Origin: Sphingobium yanoikuyae
GTDB taxonomy: Bacteria > Pseudomonadota > Alphaproteobacteria > Sphingomonadales > Sphingomonadaceae
Direction: 5' to 3'
Assembly: GCF_013001025.1 (NCBI RefSeq)
Contig: NZ_CP053021.1
Coordinates: 2,063,501-2,127,500 of the forward strand
DNA length: 64,000 bases
The notes beneath the pieces were generated by a model. That model was not told where the DNA came from, ran no database searches, and saw nothing but the letters and a program-made list of their open reading frames with translations. Numbering within the stretch: the stretch's first letter is position 1; each line of letters opens with the position of its first letter. Position numbers and translations under genes: made by a program. Positions 1 through 7,512 of this stretch are shown here, one piece after another.

Positions 1-553
1 TCGCGCCGTTGAGTTCGCGCCGGGGCGAGACGTGGAACCGCTCCAGCCAGCCGAACAGCGCCCGCTTCCAGAGCGTCGGCAATTCCTCCTGCTGGCCGAA
101 ATCCACGATCTCCAGCTTGCCGCCCGGCGCCACGCAGCGCACCGCCTGGACCAGCGCCATTTCCCATTCGGGGATCATCGACAGCGCATAGCTGATGAAC
201 ACCCGCTCGAAGCTCGCCCGGCCGAACAGCGCCTGCGGATCAAAGCCGCAGGCATCGCCCTGCGCCAGCGTCACCCGATCCGCCATGCCCGCCTTCGCGA
301 CCGAAGCCCGCGCGGTGCCCAGCATCGCATCGCTGATATCGACGCCATAGAGCCGCGCCTTGGGCCAGGCCTTGCCCACCGCGATCAGGTTGCGGCCAGT
401 GCCGCAGCCAATCTCCAGCACAGCGCCGCCGGCCGGCGGATCGAGATCGGCGATCAGCCCGTCGCGGCCGAGCAGATAATATTTGCGGGTCAGGTCATAA
501 ATGTGCCGCTGGTAGCGATAGACCCCGTCCATCAGCTGCCCATGACCACTCAT
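1..553 (-). CDS. btaB: BtaB-like SAM-dependent methyltransferase (3' end cut by window edge)
   Basis: Expected role: transfers three methyl groups from SAM to the amino group of diacylglyceryl-homoserine, giving the betaine lipid DGTS. The first 184 residues are present and the C-terminus lies outside the window. A Rossmann methyltransferase motif I (VLEIGCGTGRN) is at residues 45-55, and an acidic strand (YGIDIS) follows at the expected spacing. The ATG overlaps the stop of the upstream gene in an ATGA, so the two are translationally coupled. The assignment as BtaB rather than a generic class I methyltransferase rests mainly on the adjacent btaA. Confidence 0.85.
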   Translation of the reverse strand, partial: MSGHGQLMDGVYRYQRHIYDLTRKYYLLGRDGLIADLDPPAGGAVLEIGCGTGRNLIAVGKAWPKARLYGVDISDAMLGTARASVAKAGMADRVTLAQGDACGFDPQALFGRASFERVFISYALSMIPEWEMALVQAVRCVAPGGKLEIVDFGQQEELPTLWKRALFGWLERFHVSPRRELNGA

Positions 554-1773
554 GCGTCGGTGCCCTTCAGCACATAGAGATGCACGCCGCCATAGATGGC
601 CGAGCGGTCGCGCGCGGTATAATCGCGCGAGGCTTCGGCGCGATAGTCCCAATGGGCCAGCACATCGTCGGCGACCCGGCCGGGCAGGATGCTCGGTTCG
701 CCGGCGGTGCGGAACAGCACGCGGGCGCCGGGCTTGGCCGTCCGCGTGATCTGCGCCCAGAGCGCGTTCAACTGTTCGTCATCCATCCAGTCCTGCGCAT
801 CGAGCAGGATGTAGCGATCACACGATGCGGCCGGCTGGCTGGTCAGGAAGTCGGTGAAGTTGATATGCCGGACATCGACCCGTTCGGCCCGGTCGCGCAC
901 CGCACGATGATTGGCCGCCTGCAGATAGGGCGGCAACGGCCCTTCGCCGCCTGCATAGCCACGACCGAACGCCTGCACGGCGAAATAATTGTCCTTCAGG
1001 TCGAAGTCGCAGGCCAGTTTCTTCAGCCGCGCCTTCAGCACATTGTCCATCCGGTCGTCGCCGGCCAGCGCCTCGAACTGCGCGGGCGGGATGCCCAGGC
1101 CGAAGAGCGAAGCGGGCTGGCTGGTCAGCCAGCGGACAAAGCCCTTGTCGAAGATCGGCGCCAGTTCGCGCTCGAAGATCGCCAGTTGCTCCTCGCGGCT
1201 CTGCGCGTCCAGCATCCGCTTGGGGTTCACGCCATGCAGCCGGGCCAGCAGATGGGCTGCGCCGATGAAACGGCCAAGCAGGCCATGCCTGTAGATGCCC
1301 CGCGCAAAGCCACCGATACGGCGGCGACCGGTCATGTCGCGGCCTTCCCAATAGCGGCGCGTCGCCTCATCCAGACGCGGCGCCACGATCTCGCGATAGG
1401 CGGCGATGTTCGCCTTGTCGTCCGCCCGCGCGAAGAAGCGATGGAAGGCGGCATGATCGGGCAGCGTCTGCGCCGCCATCAGCTTCAGCCGGTTGAGCGC
1501 GATATGGGCGGTGTTGAGGTCGACCGCCGTGATCTTCGCCGGATCGGCGGTCAGGTAGGACAGGACATTGCAGCCGCCCGACGCGATCGTCACCACATGA
1601 CTGTCGGGCGTGATCGCCAGCGCTTCCATGTCGACCGCCGGGTCTTCCCAGATCTGGGCATAGACCAGGCCGCGGAAGGCGAAGGTGAAGGCGCGTTCCA
1701 GCAGCCCCTGCTTCGACAGATGGCGGTGACGATGCACCGCGTTGGTGACTTTCTTGTGGGCCGATGCGGCCAT
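550..1773 (-). CDS. btaA: BtaA, S-adenosylmethionine:diacylglycerol 3-amino-3-carboxypropyl transferase
   Basis: First enzyme of betaine-lipid (DGTS) synthesis: it moves the aminocarboxypropyl group of SAM onto diacylglycerol at the membrane. The 406-residue protein has the DUF3419/BtaA layout: YAQIWEDP at about 38-45, a SAM-binding-like loop IASGGCN at about 63-69, and AVDLN just after it. The open frame extends further upstream, but ATG 1773 has a good ribosome site (GAGGAG, 7 bases away) and begins at the conserved part of the family. It overlaps btaB by 4 bases. A Pho-box-like repeat lies about 60 bases upstream, consistent with induction under phosphate limitation, when such lipids replace phospholipids. 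Confidence 0.9.
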   Translation of the reverse strand: MAASAHKKVTNAVHRHRHLSKQGLLERAFTFAFRGLVYAQIWEDPAVDMEALAITPDSHVVTIASGGCNVLSYLTADPAKITAVDLNTAHIALNRLKLMAAQTLPDHAAFHRFFARADDKANIAAYREIVAPRLDEATRRYWEGRDMTGRRRIGGFARGIYRHGLLGRFIGAAHLLARLHGVNPKRMLDAQSREEQLAIFERELAPIFDKGFVRWLTSQPASLFGLGIPPAQFEALAGDDRMDNVLKARLKKLACDFDLKDNYFAVQAFGRGYAGGEGPLPPYLQAANHRAVRDRAERVDVRHINFTDFLTSQPAASCDRYILLDAQDWMDDEQLNALWAQITRTAKPGARVLFRTAGEPSILPGRVADDVLAHWDYRAEASRDYTARDRSAIYGGVHLYVLKGTDA

Positions 1774-1834
1774 GGGCGCACTCCTCGCTGCCGGGTCGTT
1801 CGGTCGGCCGATAGGGCAGGCGCGTGTCGTGCGC

Positions 1835-1863
1835 ATGACCGCTGGGTTACGCCATGATGACGC
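1835..1863 (-). promoter_or_regulatory. Candidate Pho box (three 7-mers at 11-bp spacing) upstream of btaA
   Basis: Read toward btaA, the sequence contains GCGTCAT, GCGTAAC and CGGTCAT separated by 4-base spacers, giving an exact 11-base period. PhoB sites are direct repeats of CTGTCAT-like 7-mers with 4-base spacers. The outer two units fit well and the middle one poorly. The block ends 62 bases before the btaA start, a usual place for an activator site. The divergent exonuclease gene shares this 132-base intergenic region. Confidence 0.45.
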
Positions 1864-1905
1864 CCCTTGCGGAACCTGGAGCACCTCTCCCATCTTCTGC
1901 ATCTA

Positions 1906-2898
1906 ATGGCGCACTGGATCGAACCCCACCCCACCGGCATCTATGTCCGCCCCGCCGATGCGTGGATCGACCCGTCGCAGCCGCAGGAACGGGCGCTCGT
2001 CACCCATGGTCATGCCGACCATGCGCGTGGCGGCCATGGCCATGTCTGGGCCACGCGAGAAACGCTGGCGATCATGGCGTTGCGCTATGGCACGCCCAGC
2101 GGCACGGCGGTCGGCTATGGCGAAGAGATCCGGCTGGGCGGCGTCACCATCCGCTATGTCCCCGCCGGCCATGTGCTGGGATCGGCACAGATCATCCTGG
2201 ACCATGCCGGCGAGCGCGTGGTGGTGACCGGCGACTACAAGCGGCGCCCCGACCCGACCTGCCTGCCGTTCGAGCCGGTGCCTTGCGACATCTTCGTGAC
2301 CGAGGCGACCTTCGGCCTGCCCGTCTTCCGCCATCCCGACACCGGCAGCGAGATGGACCGGCTGCTCCATGCGCTTCACGCCAATCCCGATCGCTGCGTG
2401 CTGGTCGGCGCCTATGCGCTCGGCAAGGCGCAGCGGGTGATCTGCGAATTGCGGGCGCGCGGCCATCATGACCCCATCTATATCCATGGCGCGCTCGAAC
2501 GCATGTGTGCGCTTTACCAGGATTTCGGCGTCGACATGGGGAAGTTGCGCGGCGCGACCGGCGTGCCAGCCAAGGATATGCGCGGCGCCATCGTGCTGGC
2601 GCCGCCCTCCGCGCTCAACGATCGCTGGAGCCGCCGCCTGCCCGACCCGATTGCCGCCATGGCGTCAGGCTGGATGCGGGTGCGCCAGCGCGCCCGGCAG
2701 CGCAATGTCGAACTGCCTTTGGTCATTTCCGACCATGCCGACTGGGACGAACTGACCGACACGATCCGCGAGGTCGCTCCCAGCGAAACCTGGATCACCC
2801 ATGGCCGGGAGGAAGCCCTGCTCCACTGGTGCATGACCCACCAATATCGCGCCCGCGCGCTGGCGCTGGTGGGCCGCGAGGATGAGGAGGAAGGGTGA
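1906..2898 (+). CDS. Ligase-associated DNA exonuclease, metallo-beta-lactamase fold
   Basis: Putative DNA-processing nuclease of the beta-CASP-like, mRNA 3'-end-processing-factor type that occurs beside bacterial ATP-dependent DNA ligases. The 330-residue protein has the metal-binding motif HGHADH at residues 34-39 and the later GDYKRR and AYALGKAQR segments typical of this family. ATG 1906 was chosen because MAHWIEPHPTG matches the usual N-terminus; a longer frame starts at 1867. The ligase gene follows 94 bases downstream on the same strand. Biochemistry of the family is limited, so 'exonuclease' is the family name rather than a demonstrated activity here. Confidence 0.9.
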   Translation: MAHWIEPHPTGIYVRPADAWIDPSQPQERALVTHGHADHARGGHGHVWATRETLAIMALRYGTPSGTAVGYGEEIRLGGVTIRYVPAGHVLGSAQIILDHAGERVVVTGDYKRRPDPTCLPFEPVPCDIFVTEATFGLPVFRHPDTGSEMDRLLHALHANPDRCVLVGAYALGKAQRVICELRARGHHDPIYIHGALERMCALYQDFGVDMGKLRGATGVPAKDMRGAIVLAPPSALNDRWSRRLPDPIAAMASGWMRVRQRARQRNVELPLVISDHADWDELTDTIREVAPSETWITHGREEALLHWCMTHQYRARALALVGREDEEEG

Positions 2899-2920
2899 TG
2901 AATATCGCATCACCACCTCC

Positions 2921-2980
2921 GTTCGGTTCGAGCCTGTCGAGAACCGGTGCGCATGGGTTCTCGACAGGCTCGAACCGAAC
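2921..2980. repeat. Perfect 25-bp inverted repeat with 10-base loop (sphingomonad intergenic palindrome)
   Basis: Arms 2921-2945 and 2956-2980 are exact reverse complements; the left arm begins GTTCGGTTCGAGCC. The loop is 2946-2955. The palindrome lies between the exonuclease and ligase genes. Its core resembles a dispersed palindrome I recall from many sphingomonad genomes. As RNA it would form a very stable hairpin inside the transcript, with no T-run after it, so it is more likely an mRNA-processing or stability element than a terminator. Confidence 0.9.
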
Positions 2981-2992
2981 GGGACAAGACGG

Positions 2993-4603
2993 ATGAGGCA
3001 ATTTTCCCGACTGCTCGACGGCCTCGTCTACACCCGCTCGCGCAATGGCAAGCTGGCGCTGATCGCCGCATATATGCGCGAAGCCGCCGATCCCGACCGG
3101 GGTTGGGCGCTGGCGGCGCTGACCGGCAATCTCGATCTCAAGGCGGTGAAGGCGTCGGCCATCGGCGAGATGATCCGCGCCCGCACCGATCCCGTCCTGT
3201 TCGAGATGAGCCGCGACTATGTCGGCGACCTGGCCGAGACCGTCGCGTTGCTCTGGCCCCGCCCCGGCAATGAACCGGCCGAACTGGACGACGGCTCGCT
3301 CAGCCTGTCCACCGTCATCGACCGCCTCCACAGCGTCAGCCGCGCCGCCGCGCCGGATGCGCTGGCCCAGATGATGGACCATCTCGACGCATCGGGCCGC
3401 TTCGCCCTGCTGAAGCTTGCCACTGGCGGCCTGCGGGTGGGGATATCCGCCCGCCTCGCCAAGACCGGCTTCGCCCAGGCCTTCGGGCTTGATGTCGATG
3501 ATGTCGAACAGGTCTGGCACGCCCTCGCCCCGCCCTATGCCACGCTGTTCGACTGGGCGGAGGGCCGCAGTGCCCGTCCCGATCCGGAAGGCACCCCCTA
3601 TTTCCGTCCCTTCATGCTCGCCCATCCGCTGGAAGCCGATAGCGTCAACCTCGCCGACTATGCCGCCGAATGGAAATGGGACGGCATCCGCATCCAGATC
3701 GTCGGCACCGGCCCAAAAAATGGAGGCGAGACGCGCCTCTACAGCCGCGCGGGCGACGACATCACGGGCAGCTTCCCCGAAATCGCGCAGGCCTTCACCG
3801 GTCACGCCGTGCTGGACGGCGAATTGCTGGTGAAGGGGGAGTTTCAGGGCGCCAAAGAACATGGAGGCGCTGCCGCCAGCTTCAATGCCCTGCAACAGCG
3901 GCTCGGCCGCAAGGCGGTCAGCGCCAGGATGATGGCCGACTATCCCGCCTTCGTCCGCCTCTATGACCTGCTGATCGAGGGTGACGACGACCTGCGCGCG
4001 CTCCCCTGGACAGCCCGCCGCGCCCGGCTTGAAGCCTATATGGCGCAACTATCCCCCGACCGATTCGACCTGTCCGCCGTCATCGACGCGCCCGATTTCG
4101 CGGCGCTGGCCGATATCCGCGCCGGCGCCCGCGACGCCGCGATCGAGGGTGTCATGCTCAAGCGCCGCGACAGCCCCTATGTCGCCGGGCGCAAGGCCGC
4201 GCTCTGGTACAAATGGAAGCGCGATCCGCTGACCGCCGATTGCGTCATGATGTATGCCCAGCGCGGACACGGCAAACGCTCCTCCTTCTATTCGGACTAT
4301 ACGTTCGGCTGCTGGACGGAGGATGGCGAGCTTCTGCCGGTCGGCAAGGCCTATAGCGGGTTCACCGACGAGGAACTCAAATGGCTCGACCGCTTTGTCC
4401 GGGGGAATACAGTGAACCGCTTCGGCCCGGTCCGGGAGGTCGAAAAGACGCTGGTGCTGGAGGTCGCCTTCGACTCCATTCATGACAGCAAACGCCACAA
4501 GTCCGGCCTCGCCATGCGCTTCCCCCGCATCGCCCGCATCCGCAAGGACAAGCCGGCAGCGGAGGCGGATACGGTCGAGGAATTGAAGCGTCTGGTCAGT
4601 TGA
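2993..4603 (+). CDS. ATP-dependent DNA ligase
   Basis: Seals DNA nicks through a lysyl-AMP intermediate; probably a repair ligase, since the replicative bacterial enzyme is NAD-dependent LigA. The 536-residue protein has the nucleotidyltransferase motif I KWDGIR with the adenylated Lys at 228, then EGVMLKRR and WYKWKR as motifs IV-V, and a C-terminal OB-fold region. The roughly 200-residue N-terminal helical domain matches the form that pairs with the metallo-beta-lactamase exonuclease upstream. ATG 2993 follows the inverted repeat; the open frame upstream runs through the repeat and is not believed. The helicase and phosphoesterase often found with this pair are absent here. Confidence 0.93.
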   Translation: MRQFSRLLDGLVYTRSRNGKLALIAAYMREAADPDRGWALAALTGNLDLKAVKASAIGEMIRARTDPVLFEMSRDYVGDLAETVALLWPRPGNEPAELDDGSLSLSTVIDRLHSVSRAAAPDALAQMMDHLDASGRFALLKLATGGLRVGISARLAKTGFAQAFGLDVDDVEQVWHALAPPYATLFDWAEGRSARPDPEGTPYFRPFMLAHPLEADSVNLADYAAEWKWDGIRIQIVGTGPKNGGETRLYSRAGDDITGSFPEIAQAFTGHAVLDGELLVKGEFQGAKEHGGAAASFNALQQRLGRKAVSARMMADYPAFVRLYDLLIEGDDDLRALPWTARRARLEAYMAQLSPDRFDLSAVIDAPDFAALADIRAGARDAAIEGVMLKRRDSPYVAGRKAALWYKWKRDPLTADCVMMYAQRGHGKRSSFYSDYTFGCWTEDGELLPVGKAYSGFTDEELKWLDRFVRGNTVNRFGPVREVEKTLVLEVAFDSIHDSKRHKSGLAMRFPRIARIRKDKPAAEADTVEELKRLVS

Positions 4604-4630
4604 AGCATAAGGACCAGAAGGAGAACGAGA

Positions 4631-4978
4631 ATGGCCTATAGCGGAAGCTGCCATTGCGGCGCCGTCACCTTCACCGTCGATGCCGATCCGCCCAGCGAGG
4701 CGATGAGCTGCAACTGCTCCCATTGCGGCCGCAAGGGCTTCGTCCTGACCTTCGTTCCCGTCGATCAGTTCCGCCTCGACAGCGGCGCTGAGCAATTGAC
4801 CGACTATCTCTTCTACAAGCACGCCATCACGCATCAATTCTGCAAGACCTGCGGGACGGAAGCCTTCGCGCTCGGCAAGTCGCCCCAGGGTGAAATGCGC
4901 GCGATCAACCTGCGCTGCGTGCCTGCGATCGATATTGAAGCACTGACCATCCAGAAGGTTGACGGAGCGCGCTTCTAA
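4631..4978 (+). CDS. GFA-family (CENP-V/GFA domain) zinc protein
   Basis: A 115-residue single-domain protein of the glutathione-dependent formaldehyde-activating family. Zinc ligands are visible as CHC (Cys7, Cys9), CNCSHC (Cys27, Cys29, Cys32) and CKTC (Cys71, Cys74), the standard GFA set. Most members have no proven formaldehyde role, so the substrate is unknown. It starts 27 bases after the ligase stop with an AGGAGAA-type ribosome site, and is followed by the polyamine genes. Confidence 0.9.
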   Translation: MAYSGSCHCGAVTFTVDADPPSEAMSCNCSHCGRKGFVLTFVPVDQFRLDSGAEQLTDYLFYKHAITHQFCKTCGTEAFALGKSPQGEMRAINLRCVPAIDIEALTIQKVDGARF

Positions 4979-5060
4979 CTCTGACTTTGCTCTGTCACGC
5001 GACGCCCCTATATGGGCGCTTTCGCGCGTCCGGCGCGACCACAGTTATGGAGCAGTTGAA

Positions 5061-6266
5061 TTGAGCAAGGTTCTGGTCATCGGCGCAGGCGGCGTCGGGT
5101 CTGTCGCGGTCCACAAGATGGCGATGAACCCTGATATTTTCAGCCACATCACGCTGGCCAGCCGCCGCCTCATCAGTTGCGAGAAGGTCGCCGAATCGGT
5201 CAAGAAGCTGGTCGGCGTGGATATCGACGTGGCCCAGGTCGACGCCGACAATGTCGAAGAGACCATCGCCCTCATCCAGAAGGTCCAGCCCAAGCTGGTC
5301 GTGAACCTGGCGCTGCCCTATCAGGATCTGGCGATCATGGACGCGTGCCTCGCAACCAAGACCGACTATCTCGACACCGCCAATTACGAACCGCGCGACA
5401 CCGCCAAGTTCGAATATAGCTGGCAGTGGGCCTATCAGGAACGCTTCAAGGAAGCCGGCATCATGGCGCTGCTGGGTTCGGGCTTCGATCCGGGCGTCAC
5501 CAGCGTGTTCACCAGCTACATCAAGAAGCATCTGCTCGACACGATCGACACGCTCGACATTCTCGACTGCAATGGCGGCGACCATGGCCAGCATTTCGCC
5601 ACCAACTTCAATCCGGAAATCAACATCCGTGAAGTGACCGCTCCGTCGCGTCACTGGCTGAACGGCGAATGGGTCGAAGGCCCTGCGCTCAGCCACAAGC
5701 AGGTGTTCGACTTCGACCAGGTCGGCGAAAAGAACATGTACCTCATGTATCATGAGGAACTGGAAAGCCTCGCCACCCACTATCCCGAAATCAAGCGCAT
5801 CCGCTTCTGGATGACCTTCGGCGACGCGTATCTCAAGCATCTCGAAGTGCTGCAGAATGTCGGCATGACCCGGATCGATCCGGTCATCTATAATGGTCAG
5901 GAAATCATTCCGCTCCAGTTCCTGAAGGCCGTTCTGCCCGAACCGTCGAGCCTGGGTTCGACCACCAAGGGCAAGACCAATATCGGCGACATTGCGACCG
6001 GCCAGAAGGATGGTCAGGAAAAGACCGTCTATATCTATCAGGTCTGCGACCATGAGGACGCCTATGCCGAAACCGGCAACCAGGCGGTCAGCTACACCAC
6101 CGGCGTGCCGGCGATGATCGGCGCCGCCATGATGTTGACCGGCGCCTGGAAGGGTGAAGGTGTGTTCAACATCGAGCAGTTCGATCCCGATCCCTTCATG
6201 GACATGCTGAACAAGCACGGCCTGCCCTGGCAGGTGAAGGAACTGGACGCGCCGCTGGCCTTCTGA
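5061..6266 (+). CDS. Carboxyspermidine (carboxynorspermidine) dehydrogenase, saccharopine dehydrogenase family
   Basis: Reductively condenses a diamine (putrescine, or diaminopropane in the norspermidine version) with aspartate semialdehyde to give carboxyspermidine, using NADPH. The 401-residue protein starts with the dinucleotide-binding motif VIGAGGVGS at residues 6-14, and the saccharopine-dehydrogenase-like C-terminal domain follows. The start is taken as TTG 5061, with GGAG at 5049-5052; an in-frame extension to 4959 overlaps the previous gene and lacks family similarity. The matching decarboxylase at 7513 and ornithine decarboxylase at 8946 make a spermidine role the best reading. Confidence 0.9.
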   Translation: MSKVLVIGAGGVGSVAVHKMAMNPDIFSHITLASRRLISCEKVAESVKKLVGVDIDVAQVDADNVEETIALIQKVQPKLVVNLALPYQDLAIMDACLATKTDYLDTANYEPRDTAKFEYSWQWAYQERFKEAGIMALLGSGFDPGVTSVFTSYIKKHLLDTIDTLDILDCNGGDHGQHFATNFNPEINIREVTAPSRHWLNGEWVEGPALSHKQVFDFDQVGEKNMYLMYHEELESLATHYPEIKRIRFWMTFGDAYLKHLEVLQNVGMTRIDPVIYNGQEIIPLQFLKAVLPEPSSLGSTTKGKTNIGDIATGQKDGQEKTVYIYQVCDHEDAYAETGNQAVSYTTGVPAMIGAAMMLTGAWKGEGVFNIEQFDPDPFMDMLNKHGLPWQVKELDAPLAF

Positions 6267-6290
6267 CGATCCGAAAGGATCGAAGAACAT

Positions 6291-6402
6291 CGTCATTCCC
6301 GCAACCCGAAGGGCGACCGAAGGTCAACGCGGGAACCCATCTCCGGACTTGGCGTCTGGGGATGGGGTGGGAGATGGATCCCCGCCTGCGCGGGGATGAC
6401 GG
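6291..6402. repeat. Composite palindromic intergenic repeat (REP-like)
   Basis: The ends are near-inverted copies: CGTCATTCCCGC at 6291-6302 and the complement of CGTCATCCCCGC at 6390-6401. Inside, GGGAACCCATCTCC (6331-6344) and GGAGATGGATCCCC (6370-6383) form a second inverted pair, and 6378-6397 is a perfect 8-bp hairpin with a CTGC loop. The element fills the gap between the dehydrogenase and the hydrolase gene and ends 12 bases before the hydrolase start. Confidence 0.85.
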
Positions 6403-6413
6403 AGTGGGCTGGA

Positions 6414-7505
6414 ATGCGAAACCCCATGTGGGCCGTTCTGGCCCTTTCTCTATTGGTTCCTGCCGCATCGGCGCAGCAGTCCGCCGATCCCTACGCCCCG
6501 GCCAAGGCCATCGTCGCCGACGTCAACCGGATTGTGACGCCGAACGGCGTGCAGGAAAATCTGGTCGTGACCTTGGGCGGCGCACGGCAGGCGATCAATG
6601 TGCGGGGCGCCGATCGCGCCAATCCGATCCTCCTCTATGTCCATGGCGGCCCCGGCGCGGTGGAAATGCCCTTCGCCTGGTCGTTCCAGCGGCCATGGGA
6701 GGATTTCTTTACCGTCGTCCAGTGGGACCAGCGCGGCGCAGGCAAAAGCTATGCGCTCAACGATCCCAAGGCGCTCGCGCCGACCATGACGCTGGATCGC
6801 TATCGTGACGATGCGATCGAACTGATCGATTATCTCAAGGCTCGCTATGGCAAGCGCAAGGTCTTCCTGCTCGGCCATAGCTGGGGCTCGGCGGTCGGCC
6901 TATCGGTCGCAATCAAGCGCCCCGACCTGCTCTACGCCTACGTCGGCATGGGGCAGGCGATCGACTTCCGCGCCGGCGAACGCATGGGCATGGACTGGAC
7001 CATCGCGCAGGCCAAGAAGGCCGGCAACACCGATGCCGTAAAGGCGATAGAGGCGCTCACCCCCTATCCCGACAGCGGGCCGTTCACGATCGACAAGGCG
7101 GACGGCTGGCGCCGCTACGCCATTCCCTATGGCTCGCTGATGGCCGACCGGCCCGACCCGACGCTCTATTTCCAGACGCCGCGCCTGTCGCCCGACTATA
7201 CGCCCGAAGACCGCAAGGCCTGGGGCACGGGCAGCGAATTTTCGACCACTACCCTGTGGCCGCGCGTCGCCGATGTCAGCTTCGCCAAGGTCCACGAGAT
7301 GAAGCTGCCGGTCATCATGCTGCTCGGCCGCACCGACTATACCGTACCCTCGCCGCTCGCCGCGCAGTGGATGGACCGGTTGAAAGCCCCCGCCAAGAAG
7401 ACCATCTGGTTCGAGCATTCGGCCCATATGCCGATGGTCGAGGAACCCGGCCTGGTCCTCAAGGCCCTGATCAACGATGTCCGCCCGCTGGCGGATCAGG
7501 AGTAA
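6414..7505 (+). CDS. Secreted alpha/beta hydrolase, prolyl aminopeptidase-like (S33)
   Basis: Probable exported serine hydrolase of 363 residues. A signal peptide covers about residues 1-22 (hydrophobic run WAVLALSLLV, then AASA). The oxyanion motif HGGPG begins at His77, the nucleophile elbow is GHSWGS with Ser156, an acid residue is likely in LGRTDYT, and the late His is in EHSAHMP. HGGPG is typical of proline iminopeptidases and related hydrolases, but the substrate cannot be read from sequence. ATG 6414 has GGAG at 6401-6404, partly inside the repeat. It lies between the two carboxyspermidine genes and stops 7 bases before the next start, so it may be co-transcribed with the decarboxylase. 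Confidence 0.85.
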   Translation: MRNPMWAVLALSLLVPAASAQQSADPYAPAKAIVADVNRIVTPNGVQENLVVTLGGARQAINVRGADRANPILLYVHGGPGAVEMPFAWSFQRPWEDFFTVVQWDQRGAGKSYALNDPKALAPTMTLDRYRDDAIELIDYLKARYGKRKVFLLGHSWGSAVGLSVAIKRPDLLYAYVGMGQAIDFRAGERMGMDWTIAQAKKAGNTDAVKAIEALTPYPDSGPFTIDKADGWRRYAIPYGSLMADRPDPTLYFQTPRLSPDYTPEDRKAWGTGSEFSTTTLWPRVADVSFAKVHEMKLPVIMLLGRTDYTVPSPLAAQWMDRLKAPAKKTIWFEHSAHMPMVEEPGLVLKALINDVRPLADQE

Positions 7506-7512
7506 TAATTTC

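Noticed and set aside
2946..3273. Short frames running through the inverted repeat into the ligase gene
   Set aside because: They are out of frame with the ligase or begin within the palindrome, and have no motif support.
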